The notes: generated from the letters alone by a model not told the origin. 64,000 bases of DNA from Comamonas thiooxydans (GCF_002157685.2 NZ_AP026738.1:4836001-4900000); one strand, 5' to 3'. Shown: positions 42,352-52,111, counted from the stretch's first letter. Numbers and translations are program-made.

Positions 42352-42651
42352 TTACTTGCCGCCCAGTTGCGACTGGTACTTGGCCACGGCAGCCGTGTAG
42401 GCGGGGCTGGCCAGCAGACGCTGGTATTCGGCATAAGCCTTGCGGTACTCGGTGCTGAATTCTGTTTCGACATAAGCCGCAGGCGTGGGCATATAGCCCA
42501 GGCCTGCACGCTGGTACATCTCAAGGTCGGCCATCACTTCGGCACGACTTTTGCTGGAGGTTACGGAAGTTTGGGGGAGGTCTTGAGCCATGGCAACCGC
42601 TGCGCTGGCGGTCAGCACGGCGGCGGTCAACAAACGGGTGAGGGAGCGCAT
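42352..42651 (-). CDS. DUF4148 periplasmic protein
   Basis: A 99-residue secreted protein. A signal peptide (LTRLLTAAVLTASAAVAMAQ) is followed by the short DUF4148 domain with the motif KSRAEVMADLEMYQRAGL. DUF4148 is almost confined to Burkholderiales and has no known role; it is often expressed under stress. I start at ATG 42651 (MRSLTRLL). A clear terminator follows. Confidence 0.87.
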   Translation of the reverse strand: MRSLTRLLTAAVLTASAAVAMAQDLPQTSVTSSKSRAEVMADLEMYQRAGLGYMPTPAAYVETEFSTEYRKAYAEYQRLLASPAYTAAVAKYQSQLGGK

Positions 42652-42782
42652 TTTCAATCCTTTCAAAGGCGCAGCGGCGGAAAGAAGACCTGCCGCGTGC
42701 TGCACGACTGAACTATGCGCCCTGCCCCCAGGGGCCGTCTGTGCGTTTTCTCACGCAAAAACTCATTTCATATTACGAAAAA

Positions 42783-43517
42783 TCAATGTGCTTCTTCGAG
42801 CAGCAGCCGCAGGCCATCGACGCGGCAAAGACGCAAATTGCGCCCTTCACGTCTGAGCAGGCCCAGGCGCGTAAGCCGCGACATCTCGCGTGCGACCTCT
42901 TCGCGGCTGGTGCCCAGCATCAAGGCCAGATCGTTCTGGCGCGGAGCCGGCGACAGCAGGGCCTCGTCGTTCTCGATTCCCGCCATCTCGGCCCGCTCCA
43001 GCAACTGGGCATGCAGGCGGCCCCGCACCGTGAGGGTTCCCAGGCTGACCACACGCCGTGCCAGCACCCCGGCCAGCTCGCTAAGCCGCTGGACCACGGC
43101 CCGCATGACCAGGACATCGCTCATGATCAAGGCTTCGAGCTCGGCACTGGAAAGCGATGCCACCAGGCTTTCATGCGTGGCCTGCACCTGCACGGACACA
43201 TGCCTGACCAGAGGCTTGGGGGCGAAAGCACCAAAAAAGAAACCGGGCTCCAGATAACCCAGAATCATGGCCCGCCCGCTGGTGCTGTAGCTGCCGACAC
43301 TGAGCTGGCCGTTGATCAGCATGTACATGCGCTCATCGGTATAGGCCCCGTGCAGCACCTGTCCCGACTCCAGCCGGTGCCAAAGGCATTGCCCCGCCAG
43401 CACCGACAGCCTCTCGTCGGACAGCGACTCCAGCCAGCTCACGTTGCGCAATCCCTGCCAGGCAACGGCTGGCACAGGCGCTGAAACCGAGGGCAGCGGG
43501 GACTCGAGCATGGGCAT
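42783..43517 (-). CDS. Crp/Fnr-family transcriptional regulator
   Basis: A 244-residue regulator. The N-terminal cyclic-nucleotide-like beta-roll contains VLHGAYTDERMYMLINGQLS and GYLEPGFFFGAFA. The C-terminal winged helix-turn-helix reads NDLALMLGTSREEVAREMSR, then LTRLGLLRREG. There is no Fnr-type cysteine cluster, and the cAMP-binding RxS motif is not obvious, so the signal is unknown. I start at ATG 43517. It is divergent from panB with a 203-bp gap. Confidence 0.88.
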   Translation of the reverse strand: MPMLESPLPSVSAPVPAVAWQGLRNVSWLESLSDERLSVLAGQCLWHRLESGQVLHGAYTDERMYMLINGQLSVGSYSTSGRAMILGYLEPGFFFGAFAPKPLVRHVSVQVQATHESLVASLSSAELEALIMSDVLVMRAVVQRLSELAGVLARRVVSLGTLTVRGRLHAQLLERAEMAGIENDEALLSPAPRQNDLALMLGTSREEVAREMSRLTRLGLLRREGRNLRLCRVDGLRLLLEEAH

Positions 43518-43720
43518 GAACAACCTTGTGCAAAAAGAAATGGAAGGCCTCAGAACGCAGGGCCATGCAATGCATGGCCACACAGCATAGTAAGGTGGCC
43601 GACAGCAGCCCTACCCTTTTTCAACGTGGCGCTGCAGCGCAGCATCGCATAGACTCGCGGGCAAATTTGCCTGCAGGCTTTTCTGCGGGGCCCGCCATAG
43701 ACAAGACCAGGAGACATCCC

Positions 43721-44590
43721 ATGACCGCTACCGGCACGCCTTACGGCACCATCCCCCCTTCTTCGCCCCAGCCCCAGCGCCGCCCCGTCAGCCTGCCGCG
43801 CCTGTCCCAGATGCGCGCGGCCGGTGAAAAAATCACCATGCTCACGGCCTATGACGCCACTTTTGCCGCCGTGGCCGATGCTGCCGGTGTCGAATGCATC
43901 CTGGTCGGCGACTCGCTGGGCATGGTCTGCCAGGGCCTGCACAGCACCGTGGGCGTGACGCTTCAGGATATGGCCTATCACACGGCCAGCGTCACGCGCG
44001 GCCTGCATCGCGCCCAGGCCACGGCCTGGGTGATTGCCGACATGCCCTACGGCAGCTATGCCGAAAGTCCCGAACAGGCCATGCGCAGTGCCTGCCAGCT
44101 GATGCAGGCCGGCGCCCATATGGTCAAGCTCGAAGGCGGCGGCTGGACCGCTCCCACCGTGCGCTTTCTCGTCGATCGCGGCGTGCCCGTCTGCGCCCAC
44201 CTGGGACTGACGCCACAGACCGTGCATGCACTGGGCGGCTACCGCGTCCAGGGCAAGGACGAACAGGCCGCCGCCACGCTGCGCCAGCATGCGCTGGAAC
44301 TACAGGACGCCGGGGCCGCCATGCTGGTGCTGGAGATGGTGCCCGCAGCCCTGTCCGCCCAGCTGACCCAAGAGCTGCCGCTGTGCCACACCATAGGCAT
44401 TGGCGCGGGCAATGGCACTGCCGGCCAGGTTCTGGTGCTGCACGACATGCTGGGCGTGAACCTGGGCAAGATGGCCAGGTTCGTGCACAACTTCATGGCC
44501 GATGCAGGCAGCGTCAAGGGCGCCATGGAGGCCTATGTGCAGGCCGTCAAGAATGGCAGCTTCCCCGACAATGCCCTGCACGCCTGGTGA
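43721..44590 (+). CDS. panB: 3-methyl-2-oxobutanoate hydroxymethyltransferase
   Basis: A 289-residue PanB, making ketopantoate from 2-oxoisovalerate and methylene-THF in pantothenate synthesis. The Mg2+ and substrate motifs are present: [35 protein letters not shown], and HLGLTPQ. The ATG at 43721 follows AGGAG by seven bases; a longer upstream frame is not credible. panC follows 39 bp downstream, forming a panBC operon. Confidence 0.97.
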   Translation: MTATGTPYGTIPPSSPQPQRRPVSLPRLSQMRAAGEKITMLTAYDATFAAVADAAGVECILVGDSLGMVCQGLHSTVGVTLQDMAYHTASVTRGLHRAQATAWVIADMPYGSYAESPEQAMRSACQLMQAGAHMVKLEGGGWTAPTVRFLVDRGVPVCAHLGLTPQTVHALGGYRVQGKDEQAAATLRQHALELQDAGAAMLVLEMVPAALSAQLTQELPLCHTIGIGAGNGTAGQVLVLHDMLGVNLGKMARFVHNFMADAGSVKGAMEAYVQAVKNGSFPDNALHAW

Positions 44591-44629
44591 GTCCGGGTTT
44601 TTGTTTTTGTTTTCCCCATTGTTTGAGTC

Positions 44630-45469
44630 ATGCAAATCGTTCACACCATCGCCGACCTGCGCGCCGCCCTGGCCGGTCGCGGCCGCCCTGCTTTCGTGCC
44701 CACCATGGGCAATCTGCACGAAGGCCATCTCTCCCTGGTGCGCCAGGCCCGCCAGCACGGCGATGTGACCGTGGCCAGCATCTTCGTGAACCGCCTGCAG
44801 TTTCTGCCTCACGAAGACTTCGACAGCTACCCGCGCACCTTCGATGCCGACTGCGCCAAGCTGGAGGCCGAGGGTTGCGACATCGTCTTCGCCCCCAGGG
44901 AAAAAGACCTCTACCCCGAGCCGCAGACCTTCAAGGTCCTGCCCGATGCACAGTTGGCCGACATTCTGGAAGGACACTTCCGCCCCGGCTTCTTCACCGG
45001 CGTCTGCACCGTGGTCATGAAGCTGTTCCAGGCCGTGTTTGCCACCACGGGCGGCGGCACGGCCGTTTTCGGACAGAAGGACTATCAGCAACTGATGGTG
45101 ATCCGCCGCATGGTGCAGCAGTTCGCCCTGCCCATAGAGATCATCGGCTGCGCCACGGCGCGTGCCAACAGTGGCCTGGCACTGAGCTCGCGCAACGGCT
45201 ACCTCAGCGATGAGCAGCGCGTGCAGGCCATGGCGCTGTCCCAGGCGCTCAAGGCCCTGGCCGATGCCGCGCGCCAGGGCGGCAATCTTGCCGATCTCGA
45301 AACGCAGGCCATGGCCGCGCTGCGCGCCAAGGGCTGGGAGCCCGACTATCTGAGCGTGCGCCAGCGCAGCGATCTGCAGACACCTGTCGATGCGCGCAGC
45401 GGCGAACTGGTGGCCCTGGGCGCTGCACGCCTGGGTAGCACCAGGCTCATAGACAACCTGGAGTTCTAA
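44630..45469 (+). CDS. panC: Pantoate-beta-alanine ligase
   Basis: A 279-residue PanC that joins pantoate and beta-alanine using ATP. The nucleotidyl-transferase HIGH-like motif appears in [15 protein letters not shown], and the flexible-lid motif in [23 protein letters not shown] is the KMSKS equivalent. [18 protein letters not shown] departs from the usual FVNPTQFGPNED at three places but keeps the asparagine and phenylalanine. It is the second gene of the panBC unit. Confidence 0.96.
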   Translation: MQIVHTIADLRAALAGRGRPAFVPTMGNLHEGHLSLVRQARQHGDVTVASIFVNRLQFLPHEDFDSYPRTFDADCAKLEAEGCDIVFAPREKDLYPEPQTFKVLPDAQLADILEGHFRPGFFTGVCTVVMKLFQAVFATTGGGTAVFGQKDYQQLMVIRRMVQQFALPIEIIGCATARANSGLALSSRNGYLSDEQRVQAMALSQALKALADAARQGGNLADLETQAMAALRAKGWEPDYLSVRQRSDLQTPVDARSGELVALGAARLGSTRLIDNLEF

Positions 45470-45482
45470 GCTCTCTTAGGCA

Positions 45483-45513
45483 CTTGGCAGCGGGCGGCAC
45501 ACCCGCTGCCAAG
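45483..45513 (+). other. Perfect 12-bp hairpin after panC
   Basis: CTTGGCAGCGGG and CCCGCTGCCAAG with a seven-base loop, 13 bp past the panC stop. There is no T-run, so it may stabilise or end the panBC transcript by a factor-dependent route. Confidence 0.5.
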
Positions 45514-45594
45514 CGGCCAACCAAGGATCAAGCCCTGGCCCCGTGTCTCTGATTCAGAGTCAGGCATCAAGAACAAGGCAGCTTCGAATCGGTC

Positions 45595-45996
45595 TTAGCA
45601 CTGATAGGAGCCCACGGAGCATTGGCTTGCCGGCGCCCTCAACTCCAGGCCCCGACCCTGCAGGCTGCAGAACAGGCCGTTGCCCATTTCCAGCTCCAGC
45701 ACAAAATCGGCATCGCTGACAAAAGGCAGGGGCAGGCTGCGCAGGCGCTGCCCGGCAATATGCAGTTGCGCTTGCCGGACGCTGCCCACGGCGACCAATA
45801 TTGGAGTCAAATCCGCCTCCAGCCCTTTGTCAGCCTGCGCAATTTGCTTGCATATCAATAGCAATGGCTGCCACAGGCCCTCACCGGCCCCGGTTCGGTC
45901 ACCGTCATGCACACGGGCGGCGGAAAAGCGGATCTGCAGTGCGCCGTTCTGCAGGCTGATTGCCGCAACCTCGGAATCTTCAAACTCGAAATTCAT
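45595..45996 (-). CDS. Hypothetical protein
   Basis: A roughly 133-residue soluble protein starting at ATG 45996 (MNFEFEDSEVAAISLQ). It is beta-rich, with AALQIRF-type strands and a C-terminal tail holding two cysteines (QCSVGSYQC). I recognise no family. It converges with panC and is divergent from the MaoC gene. It is a plausible gene because codon use and the N-terminal pattern look natural. Confidence 0.6.
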   Translation of the reverse strand: MNFEFEDSEVAAISLQNGALQIRFSAARVHDGDRTGAGEGLWQPLLLICKQIAQADKGLEADLTPILVAVGSVRQAQLHIAGQRLRSLPLPFVSDADFVLELEMGNGLFCSLQGRGLELRAPASQCSVGSYQC

Positions 45997-46096
45997 GCGT
46001 CCGAGCATAGCGCCATGGCACCTTGGCAACAGCGGCCCGGACCGCCGCCGCGCATACTGTCAGCCACCCCATACACCGGCATGAAAGAGGACGCCA

Positions 46097-46546
46097 ATGA
46101 GCGAGAAACTGTATCTGGATGACCTGTACGTAGGCCAGAAGTTCATCAGCGAGGGCTACCCGCTGGATGAGGCGCAAATCATTACCTATGCCAGGCAGTT
46201 CGATCCCCAGGTCTTTCACCTCGACCCCGAAGCCGCCAAGAACACCTTCTTCCAGGGTCTGGCCGCCAGCGGCTGGCACACAGCCTCCATCAGCATGCTG
46301 CTGGTGACGCAGAGCATTCCCCTGGCCGACGGTGTGATCGGCGGCGGCATGGAAGAGCTGGCCTGGCCCCAGCCCACGCGCCCCGGAGACGTGCTGCAGG
46401 TGGAGTCCGAAATCGTGGAGATCATTCCCTCCCAGTCCAAACCCAACCGGGCCCTGGTGCGCGTGCTCTCCCACACCAGGAACCAGCGTGGCGAGGTGCT
46501 GCAGCGCTTCAGGCCCAAGATGGTGTGCTTCAAGCGCCCGGCCTGA
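46097..46546 (+). CDS. MaoC-family dehydratase (hotdog fold)
   Basis: A 149-residue single-hotdog protein. The hydratase-2 catalytic pair is visible: YARQFDPQVFHLDPE (Asp and His) near residue 35, then GLAASGWHTAS near residue 62. These enzymes hydrate enoyl-CoA thioesters. Its actual substrate is unknown, and no fatty acid genes flank it. Confidence 0.88.
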   Translation: MSEKLYLDDLYVGQKFISEGYPLDEAQIITYARQFDPQVFHLDPEAAKNTFFQGLAASGWHTASISMLLVTQSIPLADGVIGGGMEELAWPQPTRPGDVLQVESEIVEIIPSQSKPNRALVRVLSHTRNQRGEVLQRFRPKMVCFKRPA

Positions 46547-46637
46547 CCCTCGCGCAGCAAAAGTCCGGGGCACTGCTTAATATCGCCCACCGGCGCTGCC
46601 TGCTCTGCATGGGCAGCGCCTCACTTGCTGCTGCGAT

Positions 46638-48119
46638 ATGAATCCCCATTTTTCCCTGAGCCGATGGCGCGCCGAATGGGCGCCCAGCGTGCCGCGTGAG
46701 CTGCTGGCCGGCGCCGTCGCCACGTTTGCGCTGATTCCCGAGGTCATTGCCTTTTCCTTTGTCGCGGGCGTGGACCCGGCCGTGGGGCTGTATGCCTCCT
46801 TCATCATCAGCATCGTGATTGCCGTGTTCGGTGCACGTCCGGCCATGGTCTCGGCAGCAGCCGGCTCGGTGGCCCTGGTGGCGGCCCCGCTGGTCGCATC
46901 GCATGGTCTGCAATATCTGCTGGCCGCGGGCCTTCTGGCCGGCGCCATGCAGATCGCCTTCGGCCTGTGCAAGATGGGCAGCCTGGTGCGCTTTGTCTCC
47001 AGCTCGGTGCGCACGGGTTTTGTCAACGCGCTCGCCATTCTGATCTTTTCAGCCCAGCTGCCGCATCTGCAGGGAGCCAACACCGCCACCTGGGCCATGC
47101 TGGCCCTGGGCCTGGCCCTGATCTACGGCCTGCCCTGGCTGGGACAGAGGCTTCAGCTCAAGGCACTGACCGCCATTCCCTCACCACTGATCTGCGTGCT
47201 GGTGCTGACGCTGCTGGGCAGCTTCATGGGTCTGCCTCTCAAGGCCGTGGCCGATCTGGGTCATCTGCCGGACAGCCTGCCGCTGTTCGCCCTGCCCGAA
47301 ATCCCCGCGAGTCTGGAGACGCTGCGCATCATCGCCCTGCCGGCCCTGGCCATTGCCATGGTGGGCCTGCTGGAGTCGGTGCTCACGGCCGCCGTGGTGG
47401 ACGACCTGACGGGCACGCCCAGCAACAAGAGCCGCGAGTGCACGGGCCTGGGCCTGGCCAATGTCTCGGCCAGCCTGTTCGGCGGCATTGCGGGCTGCGG
47501 CATGATAGGCCAGGCCGTTGGCAATGTGAAATACGGCGGCCGCGGTCGTCTGTCCACCCTGTTTGCCGGGGTATTTCTGCTGATTCTCATGGTCGCCCTC
47601 AAGCCCTGGGTGTCCCAGGTGCCGGTGATTGCTCTGGTGGCCATCATGGTCATGGTGTCGGTCTCGACCTTCGACTGGAAGTCGCTGGGCAATCTGGTGC
47701 GCCACCCGCGCCTGTCCAGCTCGGTGATGCTGGTGACGGTGGTCATCACCATCGCCACCCACAATCTGGCCGCCGGCGTGGTGGCAGGCGTGCTGCTCTC
47801 GGGCGTGTTCTTCACCTTCAAGGTGGCCCATATGCTGCAGGTCCGGGGCAGCCTGGACGAGGCTGGCGATATCTATACCTGGACGGTGAGCGGCCAGGTG
47901 TTTTTTGCCTCGGCCGATGCCCTGATCGAAGCCTTCGACGTGCGTGCCGCAGCCGGCAAGCAGGCCCGCATCGATGTGAGTGGCGCTCATTTCTGGGACA
48001 TCACTGCCGTGGGCGCGCTGGACAAGGTGATGGAGCGTCTGCGCCAGCATGGCTGCCGCGTGGAGCTGACGGGGCTGGACGAGACCAGTCAACGACTGGT
48101 AGAGCGCATCAGGGTCTAG
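46638..48119 (+). CDS. SulP-family anion transporter with STAS domain
   Basis: A 493-residue SLC26/SulP protein with about 10-12 membrane helices. It starts with ELLAGAVATFALIPEVIAFS, the family N-terminal motif, and has GLLESVLTAAVVDDLTGTPS and GLANVSASLFGGIAGCGMIG. A short C-terminal STAS domain (about residues 405-490) ends the protein. Relatives carry sulfate, bicarbonate or C4-dicarboxylates; the substrate is not decided by sequence. Confidence 0.92.
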   Translation: MNPHFSLSRWRAEWAPSVPRELLAGAVATFALIPEVIAFSFVAGVDPAVGLYASFIISIVIAVFGARPAMVSAAAGSVALVAAPLVASHGLQYLLAAGLLAGAMQIAFGLCKMGSLVRFVSSSVRTGFVNALAILIFSAQLPHLQGANTATWAMLALGLALIYGLPWLGQRLQLKALTAIPSPLICVLVLTLLGSFMGLPLKAVADLGHLPDSLPLFALPEIPASLETLRIIALPALAIAMVGLLESVLTAAVVDDLTGTPSNKSRECTGLGLANVSASLFGGIAGCGMIGQAVGNVKYGGRGRLSTLFAGVFLLILMVALKPWVSQVPVIALVAIMVMVSVSTFDWKSLGNLVRHPRLSSSVMLVTVVITIATHNLAAGVVAGVLLSGVFFTFKVAHMLQVRGSLDEAGDIYTWTVSGQVFFASADALIEAFDVRAAAGKQARIDVSGAHFWDITAVGALDKVMERLRQHGCRVELTGLDETSQRLVERIRV

Positions 48120-48139
48120 GTTTGGCGGCTGCTGACCGC

Positions 48140-48511
48140 TTATTTCAGGCTGGTCTGCGACAGGCGCTTGGCATTGGCCACGGCCTTGCGGCGAATCGGC
48201 GCCAGGCTTCTGGCCGCCACCTTGTCGGCCGCCACGGGCAGCTTCTGGCTCATGGTCCAGGGGTTGCGCATCCAGGCCAGACACAGTTGCTGCTGCACCT
48301 TGAACATTTCAGCCCCCATGGTCAGCCAGGCCTGGCTGAAGGCGACCTGCTTTTCCACCACCATGCGCGTGAACTCCTTCTGATCGCGCGCAGAGAGCAC
48401 CGGACCGCTGAGCGCCATGCGCGTGAGCCGGTGGTTGATGACCTGAGGCACGGCCATGCTGATGTCCAGCAGCTCGCTGGCCGTGCGGTGGGGGATGGCG
48501 GATTCAGGCAT
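48140..48511 (-). CDS. Phasin-like PHA granule-associated protein
   Basis: A 123-residue helical protein with features of polyhydroxyalkanoate granule-associated phasins: TASELLDISMAVPQVINHRL, AFSQAWLTMGAEMFKVQQQL, and the WMRNPWTMSQKL stretch. The C-terminus is strongly basic (RRKAVANAKRL). Phasins coat PHA granules in the cytoplasm. It starts at ATG 48511. No PHA synthase gene is near. Confidence 0.75.
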   Translation of the reverse strand: MPESAIPHRTASELLDISMAVPQVINHRLTRMALSGPVLSARDQKEFTRMVVEKQVAFSQAWLTMGAEMFKVQQQLCLAWMRNPWTMSQKLPVAADKVAARSLAPIRRKAVANAKRLSQTSLK

Positions 48512-48598
48512 GTGTAACTCCTTGCATTCAGGCGTTTTATTGTGCACTGCAACATAGAAGTTTGCGCAAGCTTACCGGCGAAAGCCCTATCGCCGAAT

Positions 48599-49525
48599 TC
48601 AGCGCCTGTGCCCAAGCAGGCTGAGTGCCTCCTGCTCCAGTGCCGTCGTCAGCCAGGGCAGGCCCGCATCGGCAGGCCGGTGCAGCGGCAGCAACATGTG
48701 CACCTGGAACGCTATCGAAAACGCCAGCGGCCGCACCACCAGCTGCGGGCCGGCACAGGCCCGCGCAGTCAGCGGGTTGACGATGGCCAGACCCAGGCCA
48801 TGCTGGACCATGGCGCAGACGGCAACGGCGCTGGCGGTCTCCAGGCTCAGCCGGCGCTGTACGCCGGCGCGGGCAAACACCGCATCGATCTGGGCCCGGT
48901 AGGGGTCGTCGCGCGCCAGGCTGATGAAGGACTCGCCTTCAAAGTCCCGCTCGCTCAGCAGCGCTTTCTGCGCCAGCGGGTGGTTGGCAGGCAGCACAGC
49001 CACTTCGTCCATGGCCGGCAAGGGCTGGCTGCGTGTGCCCGGCGGCGCCTCGGCCAGCTCGGACAGGCCCAAATCGAAGCGCTGGGCCGCCATCCATTCC
49101 TGCAGCAGCGGTGCCTCCTGGGTGCTCACGCTCACGGCCACGGCGCCATGACTGGCCTGCAGACGCGCCAGCGCGCCCGGCAGCAAGGCATGGCTGAGTG
49201 CCGGCAGGCACAGCACGCTGATGCTCGCGCCCTGCGGGCGCCCCAGCTCCACGGCGCGGTCGATCACGCGCTCCAGGCCTTGCCAGCTGCGCCGCACCTC
49301 GTCCCAGAGCAGCAAGGCCCGCGCATTGGCGCGCAGCCTGCCCTGCACGCGCTCGAACAGTGCATAGCCCAGCAGTTGCTCCATGCGCGCCAGCTCGCGG
49401 CTGACCGTGGGCTGCGAGGTATAGAGCAGTTGCGCCGCTCCCGTGACGCTGCCCGCCGTCATGACGGCACGGAACACCTCGATATGGCGATGGGTGATGC
49501 GCTGCGAAGCTTCTGAATCAGTCAT
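48599..49525 (-). CDS. LysR-family regulator divergent from lysA
   Basis: A 308-residue LysR-type regulator. The DNA-binding domain spans residues 10-70 (HIEVFRAVMTAGSVTGAAQL, then LYTSQPTVSRELARMEQLLG). It is encoded divergently from lysA, the classical arrangement for LysR, the activator of lysA. By position it probably activates lysA in response to diaminopimelate, as in E. coli (inferred). The ATG at 49525 is used; a TTG two codons upstream is possible. Confidence 0.88.
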   Translation of the reverse strand: MTDSEASQRITHRHIEVFRAVMTAGSVTGAAQLLYTSQPTVSRELARMEQLLGYALFERVQGRLRANARALLLWDEVRRSWQGLERVIDRAVELGRPQGASISVLCLPALSHALLPGALARLQASHGAVAVSVSTQEAPLLQEWMAAQRFDLGLSELAEAPPGTRSQPLPAMDEVAVLPANHPLAQKALLSERDFEGESFISLARDDPYRAQIDAVFARAGVQRRLSLETASAVAVCAMVQHGLGLAIVNPLTARACAGPQLVVRPLAFSIAFQVHMLLPLHRPADAGLPWLTTALEQEALSLLGHRR

Positions 49526-49537
49526 GTTCAAAGCATA

Positions 49538-49547
49538 TCAATATTGA
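49538..49547. promoter_or_regulatory. Palindrome in the lysR-lysA intergenic region
   Basis: TCAATATTGA is a perfect 10-bp palindrome 13 bp upstream of the regulator start. It lies within an AT-rich patch and fits a LysR half-site pair. Confidence 0.4.
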
Positions 49548-49630
49548 ATGATCTTCAAAAATCAAGCTATTGGACTGAATAGATAGCCGCGTGCATGATG
49601 CGCGGAACTATTCCCTTTCAAGAGACCGCC

Positions 49631-50878
49631 ATGGCAAACCCCTTCTCTCCCGCACAGCTCTGGAACCTGGCCGACCAGTACGGCACGCCGCTGTGGGTCT
49701 ATGACGCCGCCACCATCCGCGAGCGCATTGCCCAGCTCAAGGCTTTCGACACCGTGCGCTTTGCCCAGAAGGCCTGCTCCAATATCCACATACTCAAGCT
49801 GATGCGCGAGCAGGGCGTGAAGGTGGATGCGGTCTCGCGCGGCGAAGTCCTGCGCGCGCTGGCGGCGGGCTTCACGCCCGGCTTCGGCGAGCCTGCCGAC
49901 ATCGTCTTCACGGCCGACGTGATGGACGAGGCCACGCTGGCCACCGTGGTGGAGCACCAGGTGCCTGTGAACGCGGGCTCCATCGACATGCTGCACCAGA
50001 TGGCCGCCGTGTCCAGGGGCCACCATGTCTGGCTGCGCATCAACCCCGGCTTCGGCCACGGCCACAGCAACAAGACCAACACCGGCGGCGAGCACAGCAA
50101 GCACGGCATCTGGCACAGCGAACTGGAAGCCGCGCTGGACGCCATCAAGGCCGGCGGCCTGGTGCTGGCCGGCCTGCATATGCACATCGGCTCGGGCGTG
50201 GACTACGGCCATCTGCAGGAAGTCTGCGGCGCCATGGTCAAGCTGGTCGAGCGCACCAAGGCAGCGGGCGTGGACCTGCACGCGATTTCGGCCGGCGGCG
50301 GCCTGTCCATCCCCTATCGTGCTGGCGATGCCACCATCGACACCAACCACTACCACGGCCTGTGGGATGCGGCGCGCAAGCAGGCCGAAAGCCTGGTGGG
50401 CCACAGCCTGGGTCTGGAACTGGAACCCGGCCGCTTCCTGGTGGCCGAGTCCGGCGTGCTGCTGGGCACCGTGCGCGCCACCAAGAATGCGGGCAGCAAC
50501 CACTTCGTGCTGGTCGACACCGGCTTCAACGAACTGATGCGCCCCAGCATGTATGGCAGCTACCACGGCATGGAAGTGCTGCGCCGCGACGGCCAGAGCC
50601 TGCCCGCGCAGGACAGCGTGGTGGCCGGCCCGCTGTGCGAATCGGGCGACGTCTTCACCCAGGGCGACGGCGGCGTGGTGCTGCCCCGCTCGCTGGCCGG
50701 CGCCAGTGTGGGCGACCTGCTGGTGATTCACGACACGGGCGCCTACGGCAGCTCCATGTCCAGCAACTACAACACCCGCCCGCTGGCCGCCGAAGTGCTG
50801 ATTGATGGTGCACAGACCCAGCTGATTCGCCGTCGCCAGACGGTGGAAGAACTGCTGGCCCTGGAACTGGGCTTGTAA
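49631..50878 (+). CDS. lysA: Diaminopimelate decarboxylase
   Basis: A 415-residue fold-III PLP enzyme making lysine from meso-diaminopimelate. The PLP lysine is Lys47 in FAQKACSN. Other motifs are HIGSG, ELEPGRF, and the cysteine of GPLCESGDVF. The ATG at 49631 (MANPFSPAQLWNLADQ) is chosen; the longer frame begins inside the leader. It is transcribed alone, divergent from its LysR partner, and is followed by a GC-rich 3' element. Confidence 0.96.
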   Translation: MANPFSPAQLWNLADQYGTPLWVYDAATIRERIAQLKAFDTVRFAQKACSNIHILKLMREQGVKVDAVSRGEVLRALAAGFTPGFGEPADIVFTADVMDEATLATVVEHQVPVNAGSIDMLHQMAAVSRGHHVWLRINPGFGHGHSNKTNTGGEHSKHGIWHSELEAALDAIKAGGLVLAGLHMHIGSGVDYGHLQEVCGAMVKLVERTKAAGVDLHAISAGGGLSIPYRAGDATIDTNHYHGLWDAARKQAESLVGHSLGLELEPGRFLVAESGVLLGTVRATKNAGSNHFVLVDTGFNELMRPSMYGSYHGMEVLRRDGQSLPAQDSVVAGPLCESGDVFTQGDGGVVLPRSLAGASVGDLLVIHDTGAYGSSMSSNYNTRPLAAEVLIDGAQTQLIRRRQTVEELLALELGL

Positions 50879-50880
50879 GC

Positions 50881-50979
50881 TCCCCCTGAGCCGCTTTGCG
50901 GCTTCCCCCTCTCTCTACGCGCTGCGCGCTATGGGAGGGGGACGCAGCCATCGCTGCGGGGCGGCCCTTGCTTGGCTGC
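50881..50979 (+). repeat. GC-rich 3' element, copy 5 (after lysA)
   Basis: It begins three bases after the lysA stop: CCCCCTGAGCCGCTTTGCGG, a CTTCCCCCTCTCT/GGGAGGGGGAC stem, then GCTGCGGGGCGGCCCTTGCT. The most complete copy along with copy 3. Confidence 0.75.
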
Positions 50980-51021
50980 TCTTGTTTGGCCCGCGCCCTT
51001 TAGCAATTGCATCTTCAAGTT

Positions 51022-51045
51022 AAATAGCAGCTAGCGCTTATCTTT
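51022..51045. repeat. AT-rich element, copy e (GCGC-N5-GCTAT)
   Basis: AAATAGCAGCTAGCGCTTAT in reverse orientation, between lysA and the EamA gene, about 70 bp before the EamA start. Confidence 0.7.
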
Positions 51046-51115
51046 AAAGGGCTTCAGGCCAAAATCACCTGAAATCTTTTCTCTCGGCACCGCCCAGTGC
51101 CCGGCAAGTTCTTCC

Positions 51116-52006
51116 ATGTCACAGCACTCCGCCTCCTCGGTCCATCGCCATACGCTGACGGGCATCGGCTTCACGGTGCTGGCCTGCGCCTGTTTTTCGA
51201 TACTCGATACGGGCTCCAAATATGCGGGCGCCGTGCTGCCGCTGCTGATGGCGTTGTGGCTGCGCTATGCGCTGCAGTCGGTGCTGACTGTAGGCTTTGG
51301 CGTGGCGAGACATGGGCTGGAGATTTTTCGCACTCAGCGCCCGGGCTTTCAGTGTCTGCGCGCCATTCTGTTTTGCCTGAGCAATGCGCTGGCCATGCTC
51401 AGCCTGCGCTATCTGCCGCTGGCGGAGTTCACGGCCATCGTGGCACTGACGCCGCTGGCCCTGACCTTGCTGGCCGCGCTCTGGCTGGGTCAACAGGTCA
51501 GCCCCTTGCGCTGGGTGCTGGTGGCGCTGGGCTTTGCGGGCACGCTGGTCATCCTGCGACCGGGCGGCGGCCAGTTCAGCGGCTGGGCCCTGGTCTGGCC
51601 TGCGCTGCAGCTGCTGGCCAACACCGCCTATCAGATCCTGAGCAGCCGCATGGCGGGCAAGGAGCGCCCGCTGACCACGCAGATCTACACCAGCCTAGTG
51701 GCCCTGAGCCTGAGCTGCATGGCCTTGCCCTGGTCCTGGCAGTTGCCGGACAGCGCCGCGCTCTGGCTGGCCGCACTGGCCATGGGCGCAGGCAGCGCCG
51801 TCGGACATCTGATGCTGCTCAAGGCCTATGAAAAATCCGAGCCTGCGACCATCACGCCGTTTCTCTACAGCCAGATTCCCTGCGCACTGCTGGCAGGCTG
51901 GCTGGTCTATGGCCATATCCCCGACCAATGGGCCGTGCTGGGCATGGTCGTCATTGCGCTGTGCGGGGCCGCGAGTGCCTGGCTCAGCGTCAGAGAGGCG
52001 AAGTAG
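51116..52006 (+). CDS. EamA/DMT-family transporter
   Basis: A 296-residue inner-membrane protein with ten predicted helices in two EamA repeats. The N-terminal repeat has LACACFSILDTGSKYAGAVL and the second YQILSSRMAGKERPLTTQIY. Relatives are exporters of metabolites such as amino acids or S-adenosylmethionine; the substrate is unknown. It stands apart from lysA by a repeat-containing gap. Confidence 0.88.
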   Translation: MSQHSASSVHRHTLTGIGFTVLACACFSILDTGSKYAGAVLPLLMALWLRYALQSVLTVGFGVARHGLEIFRTQRPGFQCLRAILFCLSNALAMLSLRYLPLAEFTAIVALTPLALTLLAALWLGQQVSPLRWVLVALGFAGTLVILRPGGGQFSGWALVWPALQLLANTAYQILSSRMAGKERPLTTQIYTSLVALSLSCMALPWSWQLPDSAALWLAALAMGAGSAVGHLMLLKAYEKSEPATITPFLYSQIPCALLAGWLVYGHIPDQWAVLGMVVIALCGAASAWLSVREAK

Positions 52007-52111
52007 CTCGCCGGGCGCGCCGGAATCCGTCGGCCAGCACCATGGAAAACAATAGCTGCTACCGCCTGCATCCATTGACTTTCAGATAGAAAAGTATCTG
52101 AAATCAATGAA

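Noticed and set aside
24954..50979. CRISPR array from the repeated GC-rich copies
   Set aside because: Copies are kilobases apart, at gene ends, with no spacers or cas genes.
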